From Trichopria drosophilae (taxonomy: Eukaryota > Arthropoda > Insecta > Hymenoptera > Diapriidae): a DNA stretch of 64,000 bases. Under the pieces are notes generated by a model. That model ran no database searches. It was given only the letters and a program-made list of their open reading frames with translations, and was not told where the DNA came from. The stretch covers positions 208,566,001-208,630,000 of the forward strand of contig CM059583.1 in the NCBI GenBank assembly GCA_030407085.1, given 5' to 3'. The translations under genes and the position numbers were made by a program. Position 1 is the first letter of the stretch, and every line of letters begins with the position of its first letter. Shown here piece after piece: positions 1-11,648 of this stretch.

Positions 1-123
1 AATATTGTCCACGAATCACAAGCTCGCAAGCAAAGTAAGTGGGGGTAAGGGGAAAATTAGAATAAGAGAGGTCGGCGCCATATTGAAAAAACTTTACCAA
101 TTAGACTAAGAGAGGTCCTACTG
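1..123. mobile_element. Right end of a TA-type MITE (truncated by window edge)
   Basis: The segment ends in GGTCCTACTG followed by TA, the terminus style of several other MITEs in this window. The motif AATTAGAnTAAGAGAGGTC occurs twice, at about 53-72 and 101-117. The left end lies outside the window, so the family is inferred only from the terminus. Confidence 0.4.
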
Positions 124-193
124 TATAGGTAACAGAATTGCGTCTTTCAGATAACTCGAAATAGATGCTTGGAATGCTCGATCTAGGTTTCTA

Positions 194-1282
194 TCCCAAT
201 AAACGTATGTACAGGTAACTGAAGTGTATACATTTGTGATATATATATTTTTTATATATTTTTCATAAATCTGAAAATAGTCATCTTTTAGACAACTTTC
301 AGTTACCTATGTACAACAACTAATAGTCACCTTTTAGTCACTAAAAGTTACCGTAAAGGCGGGACATTAGTCAACTATTTATTAACATTTTAAGTCATCC
401 TCAATAGTTACCGGCCATCTATTCTATGTCATACTGTAAAAAATCCCGTTGTAAAATTACCACACTCAACGTAGGTATGTATTAGTATTACCCACGTTGA
501 ACATTGGACATTTCCAATAGATGGGAAAAATACCTAACCTTCTGTAAATTTACATTAAGGTTATGTCAATGTACAACTCAAAACTGTAAAATTACAAGCG
601 ATATGAAATTTACAGGTTACGGTAATTTTCCCAACTAGGTTATAGGGAAATTCCGATCGCTAGTGATTTTTGTTTTTTTTTCAGTATTGCAAAAATACCT
701 AACCTCAATCAATCAAATGAATCAAATGTATTATAAAATACTAGTTAAATTTATTTAACTTCAGTTCATTTCTGTTTACTCGAAATCTAATGGCAATAAT
801 AATATAATTATTGCATCGATGAATTTTATGAGTATAATTTTTTTCAACACGTGATGAATTTCTTCCTAACCTGCAATGGCGATGGTCGTTACCGCGTTTT
901 TATGAAAAATTGTCAACGCTAGTGATTTTCAGTGACTACGCGCTAGTGAATTCACAGAGCCCGGTAATTTTACAATGAAAATAGATATGTATGTTTCACA
1001 GCCCTGTTTTTTCACGGCCTTTCAACGTATAGGCAGGATTATTACCACCACTCTTAGCATGGTGTTTTCCCGCGATTGTGTAGTTTTACCACGTTCATGG
1101 CTGCAATTTTACAGATTACATACTTCAAATTCCCTAACCTCAAGGTTGGAAATTTACTACACTGGAATAGGTAATATTCCTCACGCTCCCCGATGTAAAA
1201 TTACAGTCGCTTGTAAAATTCATTTTGATTTTTTACAGTGTACCTGAACGGCACATTTCAGTTACCTGCATGTTTATTGGGA
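194..1282. mobile_element. MITE with TCCCAATAAAC inverted termini, TA target duplication
   Basis: The left end TCCCAATAAACgTATGTACA is matched in inverse at 1254-1282, and the pairing extends through CAGGTAACTGAAgTG. TA flanks both ends. The interior carries many copies of a GTAAAATTAC/TGTAAAATTACA palindromic motif (about 445-630 and 1195-1215) and GTCACTAAAAGTTACC-like segments. No transposase is present, and the 90-codon frame at 975-1247 lies inside the element and has no recognisable product. Confidence 0.65.
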
Positions 1283-1302
1283 TAGTTAAGAAAAATGAGA
1301 TA

Positions 1303-1438
1303 CCCAATAAACAAAATTCCACGATGACTGTAAAGTCACCTCAAAGTTGATTAATAGGCGTTTAATGTCCAACTAATAGGCAACTGTACGTAATAGATAA
1401 CTTGAAGACGACTTTAAGGTAACTTTACATTAATTGGG
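1303..1438. mobile_element. Short MITE, CCCAATAAA termini, TA target duplication
   Basis: TA|CCCAATAAAC at 1301-1312 is matched by ATTGGG|TA at 1433-1440. The termini resemble those of the element at 194-1282, which lies only 20 bp away, so this is probably a short relative of the same family. Confidence 0.5.
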
Positions 1439-1442
1439 TAAG

Positions 1443-2507
1443 TAGTCTCTCGATACGGTAGGAATTTATACACTATAAATAATCATAAAATAAAAATGGC
1501 ATTTATAATTATCATATACGGCTTTGTTCGTTAATTAATTGAAAATGAACCGAAAAAAGTGACTTTCACTTATTTCCGACAATTGGCAATGCAATGAATA
1601 CTCAATATTTCATGAGCTGCGCAGGAGTCTAGTAACCTTAGTGAGCATAGGTATTTTGGGTGTATTTTCATTTAAGGACCTAGTTCTCTCGATTCTAGTA
1701 ATTTCGTGAGCATTTTATATTTTATAAAAGTAACTAGACTGTATTTGCGTGTATGAGCTCAGTACATCAGGTATAAGCGCAAAAAGTGCTCACATCAAAG
1801 AAATTCATTTAGAGTTGAAGGAAAATTCTCTAAAATAGGTGATTACTTATTTCAGAAAGTCGCTTTTTGCAGTTTTAGCGGTAATACTACAAAATCGTTA
1901 AGTAGTCATAATTGAAAGTTTTATCGGAGACATTACAAAATTATGACAAATTTACAGTCATTAATATTTCTATTAACCGAAAGTTGCCCAAACATAGACA
2001 CTGAGGATTATGCAACAATACCTGGAACAGTAATGTGCTATATCGGAAGCTTAGGTTCGTTACGAAAATAGAAAACCTAATGAACAAACTAGTCGAATAT
2101 CAATCTATATCCGTATAGAGAGGACCCGAAACACATGGACCGTATTACAGGGGGTGAATTTTGATAATCTGAGCAAAAAAGTTTAATTCCAAAATTCGAT
2201 ACCACGTATAGAATTTGATGTCGAGCCTCTGAATTTGAGAAGGAAATAAAACACTTTTTTGCAATAACTAGTTTTAAAGTCATTTCAACGAATGAGGGCT
2301 CGTTTTAATCCTTATGTGCACACCCAACTTTTATAACGCTGTTACCACCCAGGGTACCCGGGTACCCACTATGAGTTTATCTTAGTTTTTGAGATTATAT
2401 GCGAATGGAATGGTTTGAAATAAATTAATTTCATTAAATACACATCAATGGAAAGTAAGTAAGCTATATAAGTTCCCGAGCCCGCAACAGCTCTCACAAA
2501 AAATAGG
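1443..2507. other. Intergenic, no gene seen
   Basis: AT-rich and without recognisable coding sequence. The only notable structure is GGGTACCC repeated twice back to back at 2352-2367, a 16-bp GC-rich perfect palindrome. Confidence 0.5.
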
Positions 2508-2509
2508 TA

Positions 2510-2896
2510 CAGTAGAACCCCTCTGGATTGTCACGGTCTGTTCCGAGTCTTCCCCGCAGACCCCGCTAAATTGTCACGGTCAGTTCCGAGTCTACCCCGC
2601 AAACCCCGCTGGATTGTCACGGTCGGTTCCAAGTCTTCCCTGCAAACCCCGCTGGACTGTCGGCAATAAGGGAAGCATCGCTTACACCTCTACGCCGTAA
2701 TCACGTGACGTTCATGACCAATCACAGACAATCTCTCTGCTTCCTATTGTAACTCCAAACCGATCGTATGTCTAACTAGACACGCCCCTGAGGCGACGAG
2801 CGGCCTGGTGTTGGTAAAGGGATTTCGAGAAATGCCAATCCAACGGGGCTGAATTCCGACAATCCAGCGCGGTGCCAATCCAGCGGGGTTCTACTG
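2510..2896. mobile_element. MITE with CAGTAGAACCCC termini and three 43-bp tandem units
   Basis: CAGTAGAACCCCTCTGGATT at the left end is matched in inverse at the right end, ending GGGGTTCTACTG, with TA on both sides (2508-2509 and 2897-2898). Next to the left end, a unit beginning ATTGTCACGGTC recurs at 2527, 2570 and 2613, with a degenerate start at 2656, a strict 43-bp period. The GC content is far above the flanks. TA target choice and termini fit Tc1/mariner-mobilised MITEs; no transposase is present. Confidence 0.8.
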
Positions 2897-2898
2897 TA

Positions 2899-5800
2899 TT
2901 AACAGGGTTTCCGATCGCCGTCCAAGTAAGAATGAAGACTGGTGGCATTTTTGTAATAATAAAATGAAAAACGAATCAGCGACCTAATTTCTGGCGGCAA
3001 CTAAGCGATGAATTGGCAAAACGTTTCGTTGAAAGCCGTGCTGGAAATGTACAAATTACGGACAACTACAATATACAGCTGATTACATCATCGGCCGATT
3101 AGTGACACGTGAAGGGGATAACGCATAAACATTACCACTCTACGAATTCGAAAAATATTCCGACATGCGGCTATAGTAGAAGCTGCTTTACTGTAAGAGT
3201 TAGGAAACTACTAAATAATCATGATGGGAATGGCTCGTGCGAAGTAGTGTTCGTAAATAGTCGGAAGAATCGGCAGTTTGAACTTTTCGAATATGCGAGT
3301 CTTTTCACAATCTACTTTGTAATACAGTTCTTTATGTTTTTATGGGGTTCGTTATATAAACGTATGCAATACATTTCAAAGAAACTATTAATGCAAACAA
3401 GATATGCTTACTTTAACAGTAAAAAAAATGCTTTTTATTGGTGTTTCTGGTGGCCATGTTTTGAAAATGCTCATTTTCAATTTTTATACGTTTTGAACAC
3501 AATGTATTATTAATCATGCTTATCACCTGTATCAGTACTAATCTCCGCATCACAAAACTGATATTTATGGAATACGAAATACGAATCTACAAGAAAAAAC
3601 ATTTAGGCGAAACCTCATTGAACACAAAAGTGTCATGCGAGTAAACACCTAATCAGTATAAATCTCTGATATCGAGTCAAAGATTCTGAACAACCAAAGC
3701 AAGCGAGGCACCACGCACACGCTCGCTTTGTATAAATGTATATGTAATGCGATTAGAATTTCCTGTTATCAATACACGTTCCTACGCAAATTATTGTTAT
3801 TTATTCAACATAGTACTCTGATGAAATATTGATCGTGTGTGGTCTATCGTATGTGCTTTCCAGAATCATAGATATGTGGCAAAATTGTCCTAACGATATA
3901 ATATACGTACATAATGAGTGTACACGTTACTGCTTACATACGTACTAATATTTACTGACATGGAATGTGATGCTTGTACCAAGTAATTTACATCTCCAAT
4001 GCTTAAACGAAAACCAGCTTATTCGCTTTTAAGTATATTTCTATTTCAAAATCATCTTTCCAGTTTCTTTCAATACCAATCCAAATTTTTCACCACTCGC
4101 TCAAAAAAAATCCCGACTGGTAATTTCCCAACTCCGGATTCTGGCCTTCTTTTCGCCCTCTTCATCCACTCTATTGCGTAAAAATATGTAAACTAAACAG
4201 TTTGATTTCTGAAAAATAAATTCGTCAATTTAATAAATTTAGTCTTATTTGTATTCTCTTTCCCAGTTTTGTTTCAGTTTTGTTTCATCGTCGTCTCCGT
4301 TCACCCAGCACTCAGAGCCGACCATCCGGGCAACCGTCCATTTCAAGCTCAAATCCGGAATACGCGTGTAAGTACCCCAGGTTCTAGCATAACACACTAT
4401 ACTGATCAGCAGCAACAACCAACGCCGTGAATGAAGTTAATATATATTATACACATATAGTATATAATGAAACTGACGTGAAATTTAATACATTGTAATT
4501 ATTGGAATGTACTGATTTTTGCGTGTCTCTTCCTCGAGATCGAGATGTAGTAACCTCGCTCACACGTTTTGAAAAAAAAAGTTTCTAATGCACCTGATCC
4601 TACACGCATACACAATGCGATCGTAATAGTACTGTTCTCCTGCTCTAAAGTGGAATTCAATTTCCAGTTATCCCTATCAGCTGATTCGATGGACTGTAAT
4701 CAACACTGTCAACATAGTTAACAAATCGACTTTATTGTGTTCGGTTTGAAGTTTGAAAACCCAAATTCATATTTGAGGTTAACTTTCCAAATTGATAACC
4801 TGTTTCCCAAATCTTAGTTATATTTTATACTTTTAATACTTACTATGACTTTATATTCATGTTAGCTTAATTTCATACAATACTTAGGAAGAATAAGTAT
4901 TGAATTTATATTAAACGCAAATGGCAAAGTTTAAAAGCACAGGTTATTTTAGATGTATTGCAGTTTTTAAATTCTTTATACTTTTTAGATTATTCGAGGC
5001 TTGTTGCTTAATTAATGAGTACAATCAAAACATACTAATAATATAAAAGAGATTTAAAATGAACAATATTAAACGACTGCTTCCATGGATACCCTAATAG
5101 TATTTTTCGATACAAGGCCGTAAAACGAGATTTTACGGATGGCATGAGGCCGTAAAGTCTTAATGCCTTGTGTCGAATGTTATTTTTCGGCACTGAAGGC
5201 TGTAAAAATTAGATTGCACGGACTGCATTTAGTCCGTATGGGATGTTTTTGACAGCGCAGATTCATGTTACACATGATGAAAATGAAATTTTGCGGACTA
5301 AAAGTCGAAAATGTTTTTTCGTGAAATTGATATCTCATTATAGATGAATGATATATTTTATTTGGCGGAAGCACTCGGAATTGCATAATAATGAACTAGC
5401 AGCTACAGCTGCTAAAACGCGATGGCACGAGTGAGGTGAAGTAGCGAATTTGTTGCTTACGATATTTTATACAATTCTCGACTGCGAAACGTATTAATTT
5501 GTGCTCGAAAATTTCGATGTGAACCGAAAATCTTGCTGCAAGTGTGCGAAAGCCGTGCGTAAAGCAATATTATATAGGTGAAATTTATGAGAGGGATTTT
5601 TGAGGAGGAGGTCCTTTGATGTGTAATGGAAATAATTATTCAAGTGATAAAAGGAATGTTAGTTTAGTTTTTAAATAATCAATTTTCAATACATATTACA
5701 ACACATTTTTATGTATTTAAATAATTATTATAAGCGTAAATAATAATCTCATCTTTCATAACGAAAAGTAATAGTTATTTTGATTTTGTATCTCGTCTTA

Positions 5801-6300
5801 ACCCGATTTCGTTGCAACTGACAATGAGGTTTATGACCTACTCTAAAAAAGAAAGACTTGAACATTGATATTGATATTGTTTTTCTTTTTCAGTGTATAG
5901 GTCAATAACGTAGAAACTAAAGTGACGTAGCACGGGGATTCTTGAGATAAATACAAAGGACAATCACCTCACCCACTACTACTTTGTTTTGCACTCCTAG
6001 TCATTAACTGGTATCCGTTAGGTCATTTTATCGATTGCAACTCTCTTTCCCCGATTTTTGACCCTCAAAAACTAAGCAATATTACATAGATAATGTTCGT
6101 AGGGGTATATAGAAGATAAATCATCTTAGTTTTGTTGGTAGCTTCAGTGAAGTGATTTTTCATTATCTCCAATGTTTCGCACTCCTGGTCACTAACTGGT
6201 ACCTGTCCAGTAATACGTACGGGGATATTTATTTATATTGTTTTCGGGAGTCACAACTGAGCAACAAATTCGTATGCCTTTAATTTGCATTTGAATGCGG
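2899..6300. other. Intergenic with scattered repeat remnants
   Basis: No convincing gene. The 134-codon frame at 3109-3513 has no domain I recognise. A hairpin with AAGCGAG/CTCGCTT arms lies at about 3700-3728. ATTTTTCGATACAAGGC (about 5102-5118) is partly inverted by GCCTTGTGTCGAAT (5164-5177). GCACTCCTrGTCAyTAACTGGTA occurs twice, at about 5990 and 6179. Confidence 0.45.
4278..4367 (+). other. Possible internal exon of an unseen gene
   Basis: A 90-bp stretch, CpG-richer than its surroundings, lies between an acceptor-like TTTTGTTTCAG and a strong donor-like GTAAGT (4368-4373). All three frames lack a stop within the exon body. No partner exon was found within the window, so this may be chance. 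Confidence 0.18.
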
Positions 6301-6540
6301 CTATGTATGTATTTTGACGTAGGGTTTGGTAGCTTTATCTTAAGCTAGCAAACCGTAGGGTTTTTTTTAAATAATTGAGTAACAAATTTTCTACCTAGTT
6401 CGGTGTGGTTTTGACGTATTTATGTATTTTTTTTTAATTAGGGTTTGGCAATTTTATCTTAAGCTGGCAAACCCTAAGATTTATTTTTTAAATATTTGAG
6501 CAACAAAATCGGCACTAGGGTAACAAATTAGCAACAAAAT
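6300..6540. repeat. Imperfect tandem repeat, 119-bp period
   Basis: AGGGTTTGG followed by an ATCTTAAGCTrGCAAACC hairpin and a TTGAGyAACAAA tail begins at 6321 and again at 6440. The second unit runs into several further 'AACAAAnT' blocks. Each unit can fold on itself because GGTTTGGyAGCTTTA and AAGCTrGCAAACC are complementary. Confidence 0.55.
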
Positions 6541-6723
6541 AGTAACAAATTTTACGACTAGTTTGGTTTGGTTTTGGTGACTTTGGCTTTGCAGCTTTAA
6601 TGGGCCTCATGAAGATAATGAACTTGACGTGACCAGTATTTTCTAGTATAAGCGTTTAAAAACAATTCACCAGTGTCCTGGGAATGGAGTTGCAAAAAAA
6701 TGTATTACATAGGATTTTATATA

Positions 6724-7032
6724 TAGTGGCCCTCCCCTTATTTTAACTCCTCTTATTTTAACTGCGTCCTTTATTTTAACTTTTTTTCGTCACTTATGTT
6801 AACTTCTTCCCCCCGTGAGTTCCCCCACCATTCGCCATTTGAAAGTGTTCAAAAGAGTGCGGACTGCTGTTTGCGCTTGCGCATACAGATGAATAAAAAC
6901 GCCACAATATCTCCTCTCTCTGTTTTTATTCTCTGATATTGCCAGTGGTAGGGATGAAGGGATGCTGTAAAATAAGGGAAGAAGCCGCCATCTTCCTTGA
7001 CTCGAAAAGTTAAAATAAGGGGAGGGCCACTG
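6724..7032. mobile_element. MITE with AGTGGCCCTCCCC termini, TA target duplication
   Basis: Left AGTGGCCCTCCCCTTATTTT and right AAAATAAGGGGAGGGCCACT are inverted, with TA flanks. The left terminal base is T where C is expected. A second copy of the right half lies at 21674-21809, which confirms a repeated family. The 'TTATTTTAACT' block recurs in the left arm. Confidence 0.8.
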
Positions 7033-7367
7033 TAGTATATTCTACACCGCAGTAGGTCGAAATTGTTCTGTTCATAACAATTTTAATGGTGCAATCTCGA
7101 GTTGCTGATCGCACATAGCAAGGAAAACATATACTCGCTGACACCACTAGGTCATAATGGCCAACTTCTGCCCCTACAGGATGTACAGGCACAAATATGT
7201 TTCATTATCATGAAGGTGTCATATAGAACTATTTTTAACACGGCAAATTTCTACCTTATCGGGAACCACTTCAAAACCCTCTTAATTGAGATGTGGTACT
7301 CAACAACGGAGAATTTTTCTAAGCAATTTTTGTATAGCTCATGCTTTATCCACATACAAACGTATTT

Positions 7368-7598
7368 CAGTCCGGACCCTCTTATTGTCTGATAGTCGGG
7401 ACCGGAGGAGAATGTAACATCCCTTATTGTCTGTACTCACTCTCACTCACCTTCTACAACCCCGGAAGCTTTCCCAGGAAGAGCGATTCCCGAGAGGTGA
7501 AGTAGTGGAAGAAGAAAATAGACAATAACGGAGGTCTGACAATAGACAACGACGGGGTTTCAACAATTACGGTGGAGTACAATAACGGGCTCGGACTG
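7368..7598. mobile_element. MITE with CAGTCCGGACCC termini
   Basis: CAGTCCGGACCCTCTTATTGT at the left is answered by ACAATAACGGGCTCGGACTG at the right. TA follows the right end; the left duplication is degraded. Internal 'ATTGTCTG' and 'AGACAATA' blocks repeat. Confidence 0.6.
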
Positions 7599-7785
7599 TA
7601 CAAATAGGGAGGTCAGGAAGTAACGGCTGTCTGAAACTCAACTTAATCTGTATCGTTATTAGTAGGGGCCAATTTCCTGCGGACATTAGAGAACTATAAG
7701 TCAACTTTTAGTGATATTATAGTCACTAATGTGTTCTGTGCGTACTGGGTAGATGCAGCAACTTACTGGGTTGGCATCCAATTAT

Positions 7786-7855
7786 AGGCTGGATCGTCGA
7801 AACGTAATTTGTCGGAACGGAAAGAAATTACCAGATATGACTCAAGCATCTCAAG
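7786..7855. mobile_element. Diverged fragment of the 8324-8824 MITE terminal repeat
   Basis: GGCTGGATCGTCGAAACGtA...GGAACGGAAA...ATTACCAGAT parallels the left arm of the PIF/Harbinger-like element about 550 bp downstream, with scattered substitutions. No second end is visible. Confidence 0.45.
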
Positions 7856-7923
7856 CAACGAATGTACATATTCATTGATCAAGTTTCGAGTGTTTCACAA
7901 ATTCCAATCGTCTCAACTACATA

Positions 7924-8138
7924 CAGTGGTCTCCCTCAATATTGTCATTGTACAGTTATAGAACGCGCATGTGTGGACCAGAAGAAATCAGTTTAACCTT
8001 TCCTACATCGCGCATGCGTGATGTCGCCACAGAATTAGCACTCCATGAGAAGTGGTGGGGAACAGCAATGGAGGGGTAAGGCAATTGTTAGGGGGTAGCA
8101 AATATTGTGAATGCAAATATGGGGGGGAGGGGTTACTG
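7924..8138. mobile_element. MITE with CAGTGGTCTCCC / GGGAGGGGTTACTG termini
   Basis: TA|CAGTGGTCTCCCTCAATATT is imperfectly inverted at the right end, terminating GGTTACTG|TA. The interior holds two CGCGCATG-type blocks (about 7963 and 8009). It ends 185 bp before the next element. Confidence 0.6.
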
Positions 8139-8323
8139 TATTCCTATTTCTGTGCCAATTATACATACGACTTCAAGTCAAGCACGAACTACATACCGAA
8201 AATTGCTTTAAAAAATTGTTGTATTGGCGCTCATCCACTTTAAAAGAATGCGACCTCCTGATTGGTCCGCGTTTAAAATTCCCTAGAAGATGCTGTTCAT
8301 CTTGTTGTTTAGACACTGTCTTA

Positions 8324-8824
8324 GGGCGCAGTCACATAGGGCCGGATCGCCGAAACGGAATCCTTTGGAACGGAAAATATATTACCAGATTTGGTTCGAG
8401 TGTTCCAGTCGTTCCCAACTGGTACATTTCCGTCTTTCTGTTCCGTCGATGTTAAACACCTACCGTCACATGTGATAAGAATGACGGAACATAACGACGA
8501 AATTAATTAATTAATTTACGAAATTGTAAATAATATGTTCTAATTCCAACGCATTTGAATAAATAAACGTATAATTATATTGAATTAATGTACGTACATT
8601 GTTAAAACATTACAAAACAGCTAATAATTGCAAAATTTCAAGACATTTCTCTAGATTCGATCCGGAAAATCACCAAATTCCGTTCACATGTGACGGTATA
8701 GGTGTTTAAATCGACGGAACAGAACGACGCAAAAAGAATCATGTAAACAAAAACCAAATCTGGTAATATATTTTCCGTTCCAAAGGATTCCGTTTCGGCG
8801 ATCCGGCCCTATGTGACTGCGCCC
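8324..8824. mobile_element. PIF/Harbinger-like MITE (501 bp, TTA duplication)
   Basis: The left arm starts GGGCGCAGTCACATAGGGCC and its exact inverse closes the element. Pairing is essentially perfect for about 74 bp and continues imperfectly to about 170 bp. TTA occurs on both sides (8321-8323 and 8825-8827), the 3-bp TWA duplication characteristic of PIF/Harbinger. The centre is AT-rich and non-coding. Translations over 100 residues at the left arm are artefacts. Confidence 0.82.
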
Positions 8825-9404
8825 TTAGTTGGCCAGTGATTTAAATGCGGAGTAAAGCCAGCCTGCTTTTATAGTGGAGTAAAGCTAATCGTAATTTTAT
8901 AAATTAGACATTTAATTGTCAACGAACAAATATCCAAACGCTTCCGACTTGATTCGCGGACCTGTAGATATTTCTATAACCAGTAACCCAGGAATAAGTT
9001 AAGTTGATTTCTTACTACATAGCCCTATTGAAAAAATCCATGTGGATTCTATATGGATTTTCATTATGGACTTTCCATATGGATTCCATGTGGATTGATG
9101 TGGATTCCATGTAGACTCGTCTGGATTCCATATGGATTTTTGATGTGGATTCCATATGGATTTTTTTATATGGATTCCATATGGATTTTCATGTGGATTT
9201 TACTACGTGTATTTTATGTGGAATCTATATGGATTCTTTATGTGTATTTCCATATGGGTTTTCCACATGAATTCCTTGTGGATTTCAGGTGTGGATTCCA
9301 TATGGATTTTATATGTGGAGTTCCATACGGATTCTATGTGGATTTTTGATGTGGATTCTACAGGGTGAGTCTGATAGAAGTGAACATAGGGAAATCCATG
9401 TTAA

Positions 9405-9763
9405 GGCTACGCGCCTCGTGATTGGTCGATTCCGGTGGAACGTTGCTTGCTCGCTGATTGGCTGTGTTAGAGCCACAAGAATGTAAACAAAATACTGTCT
9501 GTACTGTATGTATCAAATATCTTGTGTGACATAACGGACATAACCACGTTTTGGGCTTATGTAAAATGTGTCAAATCCATGAAATGTGTAACACAAACTC
9601 AAATTCAAGACTCAGCGATGATGATCTGAGCGGTTGTATCTGCAATAACACGACACAAAATACCAGATTCTTTACTCAAAACATGGTTATGTCCGTTATG
9701 TCACACAAGATATGATACATACAGACGTTCCACCGGAATCGACCAATCACGAGGCGCGTAGCC
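9405..9763. mobile_element. TTAA-flanked MITE nested at the next level
   Basis: GGCTACGCGCCTCGTGATTG is inverted at the right end, and TTAA flanks both sides (9401-9404, 9764-9767). The arms pair over most of the element, with CATAACGGACATAACCACGTTTTG inverted near 9680-9705. TTAA duplication suggests piggyBac-type mobilisation. A TA duplication with AGGC termini cannot be excluded because TTAA contains TA. Confidence 0.72.
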
Positions 9764-10253
9764 TTAAGGGCCCTCGAGGCCCTCGAGCGTGGCAAGCCTG
9801 TGACGTCAGAAGCGAGGAAAAAGGCGACAAAATTTTGCGACGATCTTTAAGCAGTACGGAAAACTTTTCAGCTAATTTTTTTTAATGAAAATATTCTTCA
9901 CTACATTCTCTACCGAATGAGTGTTTTTGGATAAATTCTGTAGCTAAGAAGTGATTAAAAATAAATATTGAAAATTTGAATTATACGTATGGTTATGGAA
10001 CCTGTCATCTTGCATTTGTTTGTCGGTTCAGTCGTTCACGTTTCCTTGCAGCGTGCATGTCGTTTCCAAATTTTCCTGCAATTTTTGGGAAAAAATATGG
10101 ATGATCTTTTTCAGATACAGGTTCCAAGCACGGTGGGCGAGATGGAGATACTGTAAGGTAAGAATTAGGATAAGAAATAATAAGCAATTCCAAATGCGAT
10201 GCGAGAAAGTTGTCTCAACTTCGTTGATGTTAAAAATTATTATACTACTCTAG

Positions 10254-10766
10254 TTACTTCTGCTTTTCCGCGCTCCCTACCTAAATAATCAAAGCATGAA
10301 GTAAATTACAATAGGATCAATTTGTGTTTTTTACATTTTCTTTTTCGTCCGCGTTAGACCGATCAAATTTGGTAGAAGATAAATTATAATGTACCCTGTA
10401 CTTATAGTATCGTGGTTCACCAAGATCGCTAAAAAACGCTGGGTTTTATTTCCTCGAGCCGTATTGTATTTTATCCGGTTACGAATGCCACCTTACAAGG
10501 TGTTCATACATGTTTTAGAGGAATTCTTGTAGAAAAGCGTACACATGTCTTTGAAATAAATATGGATGACAATTTTTTTCAACTTCAAAATTTCAAAACG
10601 AACTTCGAAAACGCCGGGGCGTATGTGAGGATGCTTCTAAAATTTCTTATCGTAATTCTTAAAAAATTGTATAAAACGTAAAAAAACAAATATTGAAGAT
10701 TTACCTTTTTATAATTTACTTCACGCTTTGATTATTTAGGTAGGAAGCGCGGAAAAGCAGAAGTAA
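10254..10766. mobile_element. Inner foldback, TTACTTCTGCTTTTCCGCGC arms
   Basis: About 55 bp starting TTACTTCTGCTTTTCCGCGC (10254) are inverted at about 10712-10766, with an A-to-G-scale divergence. It adjoins the right terminus of the 9361-10797 element. It could be a separate insertion or that element's subterminal repeats. The core is non-coding. Confidence 0.55.
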
Positions 10767-10988
10767 TATTATTTTCACTTCTATCAGACTCACCCTGTAT
10801 ATGGATTTTCTCTACATACGTTGTACGCTTTGTAGAAATCGTTGCTGTTGTGTGGAAAATCCACATGAAAATCAATATCAAAAAATCCATATGGAATCCA
10901 TACGAATCCACATCAATCCACGTGGAATCCATATGAAAAATCGATATTGAAAATCCATATGGAATCTACATGGATTTTTTCAATAGGG

Positions 10989-11598
10989 AGATTACTTTTG
11001 CGCTCTGCTCGATGAAGTGAAGAGTGAAAAAGTTCAAAATTTTACTTTTTTGGACTGTTGCAAATGAGAAGCATTATTTTGGATACTCAGTCGGCGAAAA
11101 ATTCAATTTCTAAATAAAATTACGATTTTTAGAAAAATTTTACCTCTAGCGGACTGGCTTTACAGCAATACCTTATGATCGTTCTACTTCTTGCCGTGGT
11201 GTACATACATACATGATATTTCTTTCTTAAAAGCAAGCGGTCGTAAGGAAGTAATGGAACAACATTTTATTGTTCCCCATTGTACACCTTGTACACCTTC
11301 CGGCTTTAAATCTTTCCTTTCTTTACTTCAGCTACTTTTCTTTTTCGCTAGAAGATAATAAATGAAAACATCGATGGAAGAGGTAAAGACGGGAAATAAT
11401 AAACGGTGGCGGGTGCATCAAAACACCTTACGACCTGTTACGACCGACTACGAGGAATGATTTAAAGTCGTAGATATTGCCGCGAGATGGCGCGGTAGAA
11501 CCACAGCTAACAGATTAGGGCGTTTATACATCTTAACATTTTATACTTTCTGCCGGAAATACAGAGAACGCGTGAAAAGGAAAATCCCTCGGCCATTT
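10989..11598. other. Region upstream of RpS9
   Basis: No coding sequence. The distal part is AT-rich. From about 11430 the composition becomes more balanced towards the RpS9 start and contains the CTCF-like motif listed separately. Confidence 0.45.
11485..11493 (+). promoter_or_regulatory. AGATGGCGC motif (CTCF-core-like) upstream of RpS9
   Basis: AGATGGCGC inside CCGCGAGATGGCGCGGTAG matches the core of the insect CTCF site (AGRKGGCGC). It sits about 150 bp upstream of the RpS9 first exon. A 9-bp match alone is weak. Confidence 0.3.
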
Positions 11599-11599
11599 C

Positions 11600-11648
11600 T
11601 ATTCAAGTCGTGATCTGGAACTGGTCGTCTCTCTTGTTTCGGCAGGAC
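11600..11648 (+). promoter_or_regulatory. RpS9: RpS9 first (non-coding) exon region with TOP-like pyrimidine tract
   Basis: GGTCGTCTCTCTTGTTTCGG (about 11620-11639) holds a pyrimidine tract like the 5' terminal oligopyrimidine start of ribosomal protein mRNAs. The exon ends in GGCAGGAC directly before a strong donor GTAAGT at 11649. The matching acceptor is TTAG at 12128-12131, 16 bp before the ATG. The exact start site is not determinable by eye. Confidence 0.6.

Larger units (their letters stand above)
9361..10797. mobile_element. Nested Tc1/mariner-type element, CAGGGTGAGTCTGATAGAAG termini
   Basis: A 30-bp inverted repeat starts at 9361 and ends at 10797, with TA on both sides (9359-9360 and 10798-10799). 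It interrupts the satellite foldback 9023-10988 and is itself interrupted by the TTAA-flanked element at 9405. No transposase frame is present. Confidence 0.78.
9023..10988. mobile_element. Outer foldback with GGATTCCATATGGATT satellite arms, split by nested insertions
   Basis: CCCTATTGAAAAAATCCATG (9023-9042) is inverted at 10969-10988. The left arm (about 9030-9358) is a degenerate tandem array of a TGGATTCCATATGGATTTTT-like unit, and the right arm (about 10799-10975) is the same array in inverse. Everything between belongs to younger insertions. The frames reading 'WIPYGF' repeatedly are translations of the array and not proteins. Confidence 0.72.

Noticed and set aside
3109..3513. 134-codon open frame
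   Set aside because: No domain, no splice context and unremarkable AT-rich composition; not called as a gene.
9053..9368. Repetitive 'WIPYGF' protein
   Set aside because: It is a translation of the GGATTCCATATGGATT array in all frames, with no start context or conservation.
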